From GCA-020343675 sp964462945 (lineage in GTDB: Bacteria; Planctomycetota; Phycisphaerae; Sedimentisphaerales; Anaerobacaceae), in assembly GCA_964462945.1 (NCBI GenBank), contig CAYWZW010000053.1, positions 1 through 38,187 of the forward strand: a DNA stretch of 38,187 nt, read 5' to 3'. How positions within the stretch are numbered: position 1 is the stretch's first letter; every line of letters begins with the position of its first letter. Both the position numbers and the translations under genes were made by a program. The notes below the pieces were generated by a model, which was given only the letters and a program-made list of their open reading frames with translations, searched no databases and had not been told where the DNA came from. This document shows, in pieces, positions 24,942 to 34,057 of this stretch.

Positions 24942-26375
24942 ATGAAAATTGCCAGGGCAACAGCTATTCTTATCGTTTTGTTCTTAGCTTCCAGCCTGTA
25001 CCCACACGCTGGGCCTTTCGACGGAAAGACTTTCAAAGGGCGCATTGCCTTCAGCTCTGACGGCAATTACAATGATGAGGACGACTGGGGGGCGTTTCCC
25101 GTTGCAATCGCCATCCTTGACGCGTTTGGTGTGACCGGCAGGTTAGTCCACGTCGATTACAGCAATATACTCGCCAAGAATGACCCGCGATTCTACAGCG
25201 AGATGGCTGAAAGCGTCCTTGGCTCTGCTGAAAGGTACAACATTTCGCCTTCAATTCTATTCGATTGCCAGAAGGACTTGGATCGTGCCGTCGAGAGCAT
25301 CAAGAGTGCTATCAACGCTTCTTCGGCCGATAATCCGCTGTATTACGTATTAGCAGGCCCGATGGAAGTGCCCTTTCGCGGCATAGAGAAGTCCGACCCG
25401 GACAAACGAAAGTACGTCTATTGCATTTCCCACAGCCGGTGGAACGACGGCTACGCCGGCAGCGACCAGGCGCTTCACAACCACAACAAGCGCGACGTGA
25501 TACCCTCGGGCATCAACTGGATCCAGATCAAGGACGGCAATCCGAACCTGGCCCATCCCGGCGGCGTCGGCAGGACCTCTGCGCCTGACCAGTGGCGGTT
25601 GTACCATTGGCTGCGGGATTCGAGCGATCCGGACCTGCGATGGATCTTCACTCGATTGGAGGCCGAGGGAAGGGCCGACATCTCCGATGCAACCATGACG
25701 TATTTCCTTCTGACGGGAGATGAGGATGCCAACCTGGGCAAATTGAAGAGTCTGCTCGACGATAAGAAGATCCCGGCCCCGATGGAGCCGAGAAAAGTAG
25801 TGCGGATTGAGGCCGAGAATTTCAGGACGCTGGAGAACTTCACGGTGGAGGATCGCAGCAGCCGGAGCGCCTCCCACAGGCTCAGCGTCCGGCGGGCAAA
25901 AGCCGACGCAGGGCGCATACGCACGCCCTTCGATCAGCCTTACACAGCCGACAGCGCCCTTTATGACGTCGAGGTCCGGTACTCTGACGAAAAGGGTGGG
26001 CGATGCCAGTTTAGTCTGTTCGTGAACGGCGTTCAGAAAGGCGCACCCTGGCCTGCCTCGAAAGACACCGGCGAGTGGACGACGCACACCATCGAAGGCG
26101 TGACCGTTGCAAGCGGTGATGAAATCATGGTGGAGGTTCAGCGCGACGCCGGGGAATCCGGCAAGCTGGCCCGCCTTACGTCTGGCGGGCTGGACTACGT
26201 GCAGCTCAATCACAAAGGTCGGGTTTCCGGCTCTTTCCCTTCCTTGAAGTCACGTTTTTCCTTCAGCGGACCTCTTGACGACCCCGACGGCCCGCTGCCC
26301 AACCCGCGCGGAATGGAGCTTCAGGTCTGTCCCTCCGCCCAGGGTGACGCCGGTCGGCTCACGGAAATCATGTAA
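24942..26375 (+). CDS. Secreted nucleoside-hydrolase-like protein with C-terminal carbohydrate-binding-like domain
   Basis: A 477-residue exported protein. Its signal peptide (ARATAILIVLFLASS) follows an AAGGA placed nine bases before the ATG. The domain at about 30-280 starts RIAFSSDGNYNDEDDWGA. The clustered acidic residues resemble the Asp-rich calcium site (DxDxxxDD) of the inosine-uridine nucleoside hydrolase fold. This fold also covers DUF1593-type proteins in planctomycetes. From about 285 (VVRIEAENFRTLENFTVEDRS) a second domain begins in the manner of CBM6-type or related beta-sandwich modules (YDVEVRYSDEKGGRCQFSLFVNG, GGLDYVQL). The likely role is hydrolysis or binding of a glycoside outside the cytoplasm; the substrate is unknown and the family call is tentative. 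The leader holds a short heptamer stretch at 24908-24928. The gene converges with the NACHT gene with only 20 nt between. Confidence 0.65.
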   Translation: MKIARATAILIVLFLASSLYPHAGPFDGKTFKGRIAFSSDGNYNDEDDWGAFPVAIAILDAFGVTGRLVHVDYSNILAKNDPRFYSEMAESVLGSAERYNISPSILFDCQKDLDRAVESIKSAINASSADNPLYYVLAGPMEVPFRGIEKSDPDKRKYVYCISHSRWNDGYAGSDQALHNHNKRDVIPSGINWIQIKDGNPNLAHPGGVGRTSAPDQWRLYHWLRDSSDPDLRWIFTRLEAEGRADISDATMTYFLLTGDEDANLGKLKSLLDDKKIPAPMEPRKVVRIEAENFRTLENFTVEDRSSRSASHRLSVRRAKADAGRIRTPFDQPYTADSALYDVEVRYSDEKGGRCQFSLFVNGVQKGAPWPASKDTGEWTTHTIEGVTVASGDEIMVEVQRDAGESGKLARLTSGGLDYVQLNHKGRVSGSFPSLKSRFSFSGPLDDPDGPLPNPRGMELQVCPSAQGDAGRLTEIM

Positions 26376-26395
26376 ACCTGACCCCTTTTGAAGGA

Positions 26396-29300
26396 TTACT
26401 TCGCCATTGAGCCTTTGGTGATATCCCAGCCTAAATGTTCTGAAAGCGAGCAGACCGTCGGATCAATCTGCTCCGGTGCGATGCGCGCCTCTTTGGCGGC
26501 CCCTTCGATATGCTTACGGGAGATCGGTTTACGGGGGTCGAGGTAGGGACCCAGTCTGTCAATGTCTCGCGTGAACAGAATGTGCCCGAATCTGGAATGT
26601 AGTTCACCGAATACCGAAGCCGCAACGCCGTCGATGCGCGCGCGTTCGGAGAGCAACTTTCGCGTGGTCTCGTCCGGCCACTTCTCGGCCAAGGCCTCGA
26701 GCGCAGCGCGGCGGGGGTCTTCGTGCTCATCCTGGACGGCGCGTTCAGAGAGCAACTTTCGCGTGCTCTCGTCAGGCCAATTCTCGGACAGTGCCTTAAG
26801 CGCAACACGGCGGGTGTATCCGTTCTCATCCTTGACGGCGCGGTCAGCGAGCAGCTTGTGCGTGGTCTCATCCGGCCACTTCGCTGACAACGCCTCAAGA
26901 GCTTCTCCGCGGGTATGCTCATAATCATCGTTGACAGCGCGTTCGGTGAGCATCTTTCGCGTGGTCTCGTCCGGCCAATTCTCGGATAGTGCCTTAAGCG
27001 CAACNNNNNNNNNNNNNNNNNNNNNNNNNNNNNNNNNNNNNNNNNNNNNNNNNNNNNNNNNNNNNNNNNNNNNNNNNNNNNNNNNNNNNNNNNNNNNNNN
27101 NNNNGCGTGGTCTCGTCCGGCCAATTCTCGGATAGTGCCTTAAGCGCAACACTGCGGGGGTATCCGTTCTCATCCTTGACAGCGCGCTCAGTGAGCAACT
27201 TGTGGGTGGTCTCATCCGGCCACTTCTCTGACAGCGCCTCAAGCGCTTGTCCGCGTGGAGCGCCATCCTCATCCTGGACGGCACGTTCGGCTAGCAGCTT
27301 CCGCGTGGTCTCGTCTGGCCATGTCATGGCAATCACCCCTAATGCACAAGTTCGGAAATCCTTAGCGCCGTTTACAGCGAGATTCTCGACCCATTTGCGA
27401 TCACGGAGAATCGGCACAATGCAACGGAGCCAAGCGAAAGTAGATAAGTGGCCAAGTTCGGACGTCCCCGAGATATCGGTGAACGGAACATCCATCCCAC
27501 TTGCCAATCGGCGTCCTAATTCTTGGCATGCCTTCGATAGCTTATCCCGCAGGAAGAAAAACACGTCTATTTCTCTTTCATTAGTTTTCGAATAGGCTAC
27601 GAAAATCTTGTTCAATTGCTCTGTTAAGCAGGATAAGGTATCGTGGAGTTTCGTCGGATTTCGAGTTTCACTTAGGCAAAACACTGCGAGCTGTAAAGCT
27701 GATGGTGGTGTCGCTCCATCCCAGTCAGCAATCCATCTAGAGTGGATCAGGTTCTCAACGATCTCGCTGACAAAATGGTCTTCGATCTGGACGCATATCA
27801 GACGTAGGACTTCACGCCAATCGTCGTCGCGGCTGTGTTTGTCGAACAGGTCAATTAGGCCGTCCATGTCGAGCGTTTTGGCGACGTTGAACCTTTGGAC
27901 GAAGTCGGCCGCGCAGAAATATTCCAGAAACGTGCGGTGGACGAAGGCGTAACTGTCCGCGCCGAGGAAGCAGAGGATGAAATTGCGTTCGCGTAACTGC
28001 CGCACCACCGCGCCCGCCGCGGCGCGGGACTGCTCGAAGTGCAGTTCGTCGTGCAGGTATTTCTCAACCAGGCGGGTCAGGGTTTCTCCAACGATGATGT
28101 TGCCCGCCAGCCCGTGTGGGCCGCTCTGCATGGTGTACGCCACGCTGCGAAGAATGGCCGTCTTGGCCCGCAGATCCACCTCGCCGCGTAGTTCTGGATA
28201 ATCTTCCAGTGCGCGCTCGGTGTCCCATTGCTGTAGCAGCACCCTTGTAGCCTGCTGATAAAGATCCGCACGGTCGCGGGGAAGTTCCTGGTGGCGGTTC
28301 AGGATGGCCATCATGGTCAACAGGAGCGGATTGCCTGCCAGCATGGCGATGGATTTGGAATCGCGAATCGCCCGCCTCAGTCGCTCGCGCTTTGCTTGCG
28401 CCTCCTCTTTATTGTCGAAAGTAACATTGTGCCACTTATCGAGGAAGTTGCCGATCTGTTCCTCATTCAGGTCCTGAAGCATGAAATGGCGGAACTCAGC
28501 GTCACGCAGCCGCTGTGGTTGGTATCCCACGACGCGTGACGTGACGATGATCCGCGTGGCTTTGTAGTCGTTGCTGAAACGGTGGATGTCGTTGACAACA
28601 CTCTCCCGCTGCACGGGATCGAAGACTTCGTCGAGACCGTCCAGCAGCACGACGACGCGGTCGGGCTGTTTTAGCAGGTGGTTCAGTGTCTGCTGATTGA
28701 GCCTGTGCCACGTTGGGGCTTCGTGCAGGTACCGCGCGAAGCTCTTGCCGCTGGGGCAGACCCAGCGGTTGTAATCGCGCAGCTCAATCAACAAGGGCAG
28801 CGCCTGGGTGTACCGCAGATTGGCGTCCTCGATCCGCGCCCAGCGCAGGGCTAAGTAGCGCAGCAGGGACGACTTGCCAGAACCCGGATCGCCTAAGATG
28901 ACGATGTTTCGGATGGAAGAATCGTCGCATACCTCCAACACGGGGCGCAGCGGTTGGCTAAAATACTCTCGCCGCCGCACGTCCTGCATCTTCTCTGCTT
29001 CGGCCAGTTCCGCTGCGTCGATCTCGCGTTTCTCCATCAGACGCCGCTGGTGCTCCTTCGGGATCTCCAGAAGCTGCGGGTAGTACTCGCGACACTCGCG
29101 GACCGATTGCGGAACAAACACGCTCCACAGGCGCACGCCGCTGTAATACACGCCCGTCGTGTCGAGCATTTCGAAGCTCAGTTTGCCGAAGCGCTCGACC
29201 AGCGCCTCGCGGTAGGTCTCCAGATCGAATTCCGGCGGCAGGCCGGCCAGTTCTCTCCGAGCCTCCGAGTCGCCCGCGTTTCTCAGGGACTCAAAGGTCT

Positions 29301-29778
29301 CTTTGAGCTCGCCCGTCGATTGCCGAATGTCGGCGACCTTGCGGGCAAATCGTTTTGCGACGCGCTGCCATGAGAATTCATCGGGGAGGTTGTGTGTAAC
29401 CTCGGTCCCCTGCCAGGCATGGGCGAAGGTGGCCGGGTCCAGCTCGTAATCGGGATCAAGGAAGAGCGTCGCAATCGCTGAGCGAACATCGTCGTGTTGG
29501 GTGAACCGGCGCACACCGTCGATCCAATCCTGCAGTTGCTCGCGGTCCAGATCAGCGTCCAGCAGTTCGTTCTGAATCAGCTCGAGCAGTTCCTTGAGCG
29601 CCAGCCCGGTGGCCTTAGTCAACGGATTGCGATGGATGATGGAGAAGACGCTCTCGAAGCACTTCCCTACGTAGCTCTTGGCCGCGTCCTTCGCGACATC
29701 CTTTGCCAAATCTTCCAGAATGGGCCGGAAGACGAAGCCCGCCGCTTGGGCCACGCCCCAGATAACAAGCCATTCCAT
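26396..29778 (-). CDS. Bacterial NACHT (NLR-like) ATPase with HEAT-like repeats, split by an assembly gap
   Basis: Signal-transducing STAND NTPase. Bacterial NACHT proteins are known antiphage sensors; the role here is inferred. The alpha-helical N-terminus (1-290) has no recognised effector domain. Walker A is ILGDPGSGKSS (295-305), Walker B VVLLDGLDEV (376-385), with a VTSRVVGY sensor stretch after it. From about residue 815 a ladder of 33-residue repeats runs (ALEALSEKWPDETT, KLLTERAVKDENG). The end is a non-repeat tail (DIDRLGPYLDPRKPISR to the stop at 26396). The two sides of the N run are in different frames as given. Both sides carry the same 46 bases, and joining them gives one open frame of 1078 residues with at least six repeats. 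Start ATG at 29778 follows GGAGGG. Promoter at 29870-29898. Confidence 0.88.
26590..27345 (-). repeat. 99-bp coding repeats of the NACHT protein (approximate bounds)
   Basis: At least six 99-bp units encode 33-residue repeats centred on WPDETT. They are very alike at the DNA level, for example the 46 bases at 26959-27004 recur exactly at 27105-27150. This homogeneity explains the assembly break. Confidence 0.8.
27005..27104. other. Assembly gap (100 N)
   Basis: Exactly 100 N, the conventional placeholder for a gap of unknown size. It lies inside the repeat array of the NACHT gene, so the true number of repeats is unknown. Confidence 0.99.
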
Positions 29779-29869
29779 AATAGTTGATCCCTCCAGGAAA
29801 TCTCGTTCGTGCCCACGCGATTGACTTCAAATCCGCTCAAAGCTGCAAGTCTCCACTGCTTGTGGTCCA

Positions 29870-29898
29870 ATCATGCCGTATGTCCGGTCCCGTGTCAA
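29870..29898 (-). promoter_or_regulatory. Probable promoter of the NACHT gene
   Basis: On the minus strand a perfect TTGACA (29893-29898), 17 nt, then CATGAT (29870-29875). Leader about 85 nt. Confidence 0.5.
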
Positions 29899-29990
29899 AT
29901 ACAAAGAACTACTGCCAGGCGGTTTTGAGGTAAGTGGTGTCATTTCAAAGAGTTGCGGAGAACCGCTATGGCTCCTGTCAGGATTGAGTA

Positions 29991-30019
29991 TTTCCAGACC
30001 ATCAGAAATCCGGTATAAT
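29991..30019 (+). promoter_or_regulatory. Possible promoter of the PPC-domain gene
   Basis: TTTCCA (29991-29996), 17 nt, TATAAT (30014-30019), about 25 nt before the predicted transcript start and the GGAGG at 30035. Confidence 0.45.
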
Positions 30020-30385
30020 ATGACTGGCTGCTTTGGAGGCATGTTTGGAATGGTTATTCGACATCCTTTGGTCGTTATTCTGTTGTTTTCAGTCGGGACG
30101 GCGTGGGGCCAGCAGGTGGCCAATGAGCCGCATGTCGGTTATCTATATCCCGCCGGCGGACAGCGAGGCTCGGTCGTTCAGATCACTGTGGGCGGCCAGT
30201 TCCTCAGAGGGGCCGCCGAGGTGCACATCTGCGGCGAAGGCGTGCGCGGCTCGGTCATTCAGTACATGCCGCAACTGCGGAATATAAGCGGAGAACAACG
30301 TCAGTTACTCCAAAGCCGTCTGAAAGAGCTGCGAGAGAAGTGGTTGGCCGAACTATCGGAAAACGGCCCGCATCGTGTCGCGGGG

Positions 30386-30414
30386 CGTGTCGAGGGCGTC
30401 CCGCCCTCGACACG
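30386..30414. repeat. Perfect 13-bp-arm palindrome at the frameshift junction
   Basis: Arms CGTGTCGAGGGCG (30386-30398) and CGCCCTCGACACG (30402-30414) around TCC. It lies exactly where the PPC gene changes frame, suggesting insertion or a repair scar. Confidence 0.75.
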
Positions 30415-31501
30415 GCTAAGCCCCTCGAGCTGCCCGTGGTATTGAACGGACAGATCATGCCGGGGGACGTCGATCGTTTCTGCTTCCATGCCGAGCAGGG
30501 CCGGCAACTCGTGATGGAGGTGCAGGCGCGGAGCCTGATCCCGTATCTGGCCGACGCCGTTCCGGGCTGGTTTCAGGCCACCCTGGCCCTCTACGACGAA
30601 AAGGGCAAAGAAGTGGCCTTCGCGGACGATTACCGCTTCAATCCCGACCCCGTCCTTTTTTATGAGATTCCGGAAGACGGCGAATATGAATTGGAGATCC
30701 GCGATTCGATCTATCGCGGACGCGAGGATTTCGTCTATCGCATCGCCGTCAGCGAGCAGCCCTTCATTACTCGGATGTTTCCGCTGAGCGGCAGGGAGGG
30801 CGCCGAGACAGTCGCCTCGATTGCCGGCTGGAATCTGCCCCGCGCCCGCTTGCCGCTCGATACGCGGCCCGGCGGCGCTTGTCTCCGCCGGACGGCCTGC
30901 CGTGAAGGAAAATAGCTCTTGAATTCCGTTCCCTACGCCGTCGATACGCTGCCGGATTGCAATGAAATCGAATCCAACAACGCCATCAGCAACGCCGAGC
31001 AAATCGACCTGCCCAAAATTATCAACGGGCGCATCGAGCGGCCCAGCGACGTCGATGTATTCCGCTTCCAGGGCCGCGCCGGCGACAAGGTCGCGGCTGA
31101 GGTCTATGCCCGCCGGCTGAATTCGCCGCTGGACTCGCTGCTGCGGCTGACCGACGCATCCGGCAGCGTGTTGGCATGGAATGACGATCACGTGATCGAG
31201 GACAATCACCTGTACAGAGATACGGCGGGCCTGCTCACGCACCACGCGGATTCATACCTGACGGCCGAATTGCCGAAGGACGCAGAATATTTCGTGCAGC
31301 TTACTGATTCGCAGAACCACGGCGGTCAGGCGTACGGCTATCGCCTGCGCATCGCCATAGCGCAGGGCGATTTCGCGCTTCGCGTGACCCCGTCGAGCCT
31401 GAGCATGCGAGCCGGCGGTATTGTTGCGGTGTGGGTACACGCCTTGAGGAAAGACGGCTTCGACGGCGCGATTGACATGGTATTGAAAGACGCGCCGCTT
31501 G

Positions 31502-31526
31502 GTGCGTCATCCGGCGCCGCATCGAC
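31502..31526 (+). repeat. 25-bp dispersed in-frame repeat, copy 2
   Basis: Identical to 24588-24612 on the other strand. Here it encodes ASSGAAST in the third piece of the PPC-domain gene. Confidence 0.75.
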
Positions 31527-32228
31527 GGACTTCGAGCTTGGCGGCGCACGCATTCCCGCCGGGCGCGACCGCGTCCGCGTGACCCTGACGGCGCCCGCCA
31601 ATGCCCCTGCCGAGCCGGTCGCCCTGCAATTGGAAGGCCGCGCCCAAATCGGCGGGCAGAAAGTCAGTCGCCCGGCTGTTCCGGCGGATGATGTAATGCA
31701 GGCATTTCTCTACCGGCACTTGGTGCCGGCGCAGGAACTGCTCGTGTTTGTGCAGAAAGCCAAATGGGGCGTGCCAGCGGTCGAGCTGGCCGGCGAGACT
31801 CCCGTGCGGATTCCCGCGGGCGGCTCGGCCCAGGTGCGGCTCAAGACCGGCAGACGCGCGAACTTGCAGGACGTGCAGCTTCAGCTCAACGAGCCGCCTG
31901 AGGGATTGACCATGGATAGCGTGGCCGTTGTACCCACAGGACTGACGTTCCAATTAAGGGCCGATAAGGGTCTGCAGAGCGGTTTCGCGGACAACCTGAT
32001 TGTCGAGGCCTTCAGGGAGTCCGTCGTTCGAGCCAAGGGCGGCACACCCACAAATCAGAAACGCCGCGCCTCATTGGGCGTCTTTCCCGCCATCCCCATT
32101 GAAATCGTGCAACCGTAGGCATTTCTCTGTCCGGAAATCGGCAGATTATCGGGACTGTTCTCGGGCCAAGAGTCACACGACCGTTTTTCATACGCGAAGT
32201 GGTATTGTCGTCCCGTGAGTCTCGTGAG

Positions 32229-32247
32229 GGACACCTTACGGCGGGAC
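32229..32247 (-). repeat. GTCCCGCC hairpin repeat, copy 3
   Basis: On the minus strand GTCCCGCC, GTAA loop, GGTGTCC. It is intergenic. A tandem-like GTGAGTCTCGTGAG lies beside it at 32216-32229. Confidence 0.5.
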
Positions 32248-32343
32248 ATCTCCAACTGCAGGTTATGATGAGTTCAATATTCGCCGATATTCGCTGTTAT
32301 ATGTGAAGACAGGGATCGAAGGAGACCTTCGGACAAAGCTTAA

Positions 32344-32392
32344 GAGCACAAGAGCATAGGACCATAGGCAGAAAGACGAGAAACGAGAATAT
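32344..32392 (+). repeat. Degenerate heptamer array upstream of the kinase, 7 units
   Basis: Seven 7-mers, such as AGAGCAT, AAAGACG and AGAAACG, followed by a TGnCnTn-like series up to about 32435. Apart from these repeats and 32229-32247, I see no gene in 32119-32479. Confidence 0.4.
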
Positions 32393-32479
32393 GCCTTGTG
32401 ACTTATGGCGTCTGCACTTATGCGTTGTGCATGGGCGCAGCGTGAGGCACGAGGGAATCCCCAAAGGAGCCGAGAGTAA

Positions 32480-34048
32480 ATGGCCATAGCGAAACGCATT
32501 ACTGTTTCGTTGCACAGCGATTTGCTGTTCGCGGCCATTCTGCTGACATCGGGTATCGTCCCGTTTGTCTTCATTTCAGTGGCCAGCGGCTTTCCCGCCG
32601 GTTGCCAACTGTATCACGAGGCGTTTCATGCCGTCATGGAGACCTTGGGCTGCATGATGGCCCTGGGAATCGCGGGCTTTCTGCTGATGCGCCAGGGTGA
32701 AAAAGGCGGCGAATACAAGCTTTGGCCGGCGTGTGCGATGCTGAGCATGGCCATTCTCGACGCGTTCCATGCCAGCGTAGCGCCGGGTCGTGAATTCGTC
32801 TGTCTGCAGAGTGCCTCGCAATTTGTCGGCGGGGTGCTCATCGCGATGATTTGGCTGCCTGAGCGGTTCGCCAGGACATCAATTGCCAGAGAGCTGCCCA
32901 AGGTAGTTGCGGCCGCATGTGCTCTGTTCGGCGTGGTAGCGTTGGCGTTTCCCGAGATACTGCCGGCCATGACGAGCAATGGAAGATTCACGTTTCTGCC
33001 GCAATTACTGAACCTCGCCGGAGGGGCCCTGTTTTTGGCCGGGTTGGCGTACTTCGCTCGCCGGTTTTGCCGCGACCGAGACAATACTCACCTGCTGTTC
33101 ACCGCGTATTGCCTTTTGTTTGCCGTCGCCGGGCTGACCTTCAGGTTCTCGGGGCTCTGGGGCGTCGGGTGGTGGTTGTCGCACGTGGTTCGCCTGGGCG
33201 CCTACGTCGTCGCATTCGGGTACGTCTCCATCAATACCTCCGCCGAGTATCTTCGCCTCGCGCAGACCATCGCCGAACGCAAGCGGGCGGAGGCGCAACT
33301 GGAAGAGCTGAACGAGCATCTGGAATCGGCCAACCTCAGCTTGACGCGGGCGAACAAGGAGCTTGCGGATTTCGCCCATATAGCCGCTCACGACTTGAAG
33401 ACCCCGCTGCGAGCCATCGGGACCCTCGCCGATTGGATATCGACGGACTATGCCAGTACGTTTGATGATCGCGGCAAAGAGCGGGTCCAACTGCTCGTCA
33501 CAAAAGCAAAACACATGGCGGCTCTTATTGACGACATCCTGCAGTATTCCAGGCTCGGACGAGAGACGGCCAGCAAGCAGCCACTTGATTTGAACACAAT
33601 CGTATCGGAGGTGATCGCAGAAATCGCCCCGCCGGAGAACATCGAGATAACCGTCGAGAACGAGCTGCCAACCATGATGAGCGGAAAGACGCATATCATA
33701 CAGATTTTTCAGAACTTGGTCGGCAACGCCGTCAAATACATGGACAAGCCCGAGGGCCGGATCAAGGTCGGCTGCGTGGAGCGGGACGATTTCTGGAGAT
33801 TCAGTGTCGCCGATAACGGACCGGGAATTGAGCAAAGGTATTTCGAGAAGATTTTCAACATGTTCGAGACGCTCGCCCCGCGCGACGGAATCGAGAGCAC
33901 CGGCATCGGACTTGCGGTCGTGAAAAAGCTTGTTGAGCTGAACGGGGGCATGGTCTGGGTGGAATCAACACCCGGCGAAGGAAGCACGTTCTTCTTCACG
34001 CTGCCCAAGCCCTGCAACTCCGCCTCAAAGGCGTGCCTGAATACTTAG
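32480..34048 (+). CDS. Membrane-bound sensor histidine kinase (MASE3-like sensor)
   Basis: A 522-residue two-component kinase in the inner membrane. Residues about 15-255 form seven or eight hydrophobic segments, with histidines in LYHEAFHAVMETLG, resembling MASE3-type integral sensor domains. A coiled linker follows (RKRAEAQLEELNEHLESANLSL, split by turns). The HisKA domain has H304 in HIAAHDLKTPLRAIG as the phospho-acceptor. The HATPase domain shows the N box (QIFQNLVGNAVKY, 408-420), G1 (VADNGPGI, 443-450) and G2 (STGIGLAVV, 473-481), all intact. It is close to the phytochrome-like HisKA branch. AAGGAG lies ten bases before the ATG. No response regulator is adjacent, so the partner is elsewhere. 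The signal is unknown. The leader contains heptamer repeats (32344-32435). Confidence 0.9.
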   Translation: MAIAKRITVSLHSDLLFAAILLTSGIVPFVFISVASGFPAGCQLYHEAFHAVMETLGCMMALGIAGFLLMRQGEKGGEYKLWPACAMLSMAILDAFHASVAPGREFVCLQSASQFVGGVLIAMIWLPERFARTSIARELPKVVAAACALFGVVALAFPEILPAMTSNGRFTFLPQLLNLAGGALFLAGLAYFARRFCRDRDNTHLLFTAYCLLFAVAGLTFRFSGLWGVGWWLSHVVRLGAYVVAFGYVSINTSAEYLRLAQTIAERKRAEAQLEELNEHLESANLSLTRANKELADFAHIAAHDLKTPLRAIGTLADWISTDYASTFDDRGKERVQLLVTKAKHMAALIDDILQYSRLGRETASKQPLDLNTIVSEVIAEIAPPENIEITVENELPTMMSGKTHIIQIFQNLVGNAVKYMDKPEGRIKVGCVERDDFWRFSVADNGPGIEQRYFEKIFNMFETLAPRDGIESTGIGLAVVKKLVELNGGMVWVESTPGEGSTFFFTLPKPCNSASKACLNT

Positions 34049-34057
34049 CCCCACGTT

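Larger units (their letters stand above)
30050..32118 (+). pseudogene. Decayed secreted PPC-domain (pre-peptidase C-terminal) protein
   Basis: One protein spread over three open pieces. Piece 1 starts at the ATG at 30050 (GGAGG ten bases upstream, signal peptide VVILLFSVGTAWG) and reads PAGGQRGSVVQITVGGQFL, then loses frame after KELREKW. Piece 2, in another frame from about 30415, reads ELPVVLNGQIMPGDVDRF and VPGWFQATLALYDEKGK, the typical first PPC domain. It ends at a TAG (30913-30915). Piece 3 continues in the same frame as piece 2 (LLNSVPYAVDTLPDCNEIE, then the second PPC domain GRIERPSDVDVFRF) to 32118. So there is one frame change at a palindrome (30386-30414) and one in-frame stop, probably TGG to TAG. 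Relatives carry additional sequence between pieces 1 and 2 (from memory), suggesting a deletion. Probably non-functional as a whole. Confidence 0.75.

Noticed and set aside
30913..30915. TAG read through as a sense codon (recoding) in the PPC gene.
   Set aside because: The same gene also has a frameshift, no recoding signal is evident, and other genes here use normal stops; pseudogenisation is simpler.
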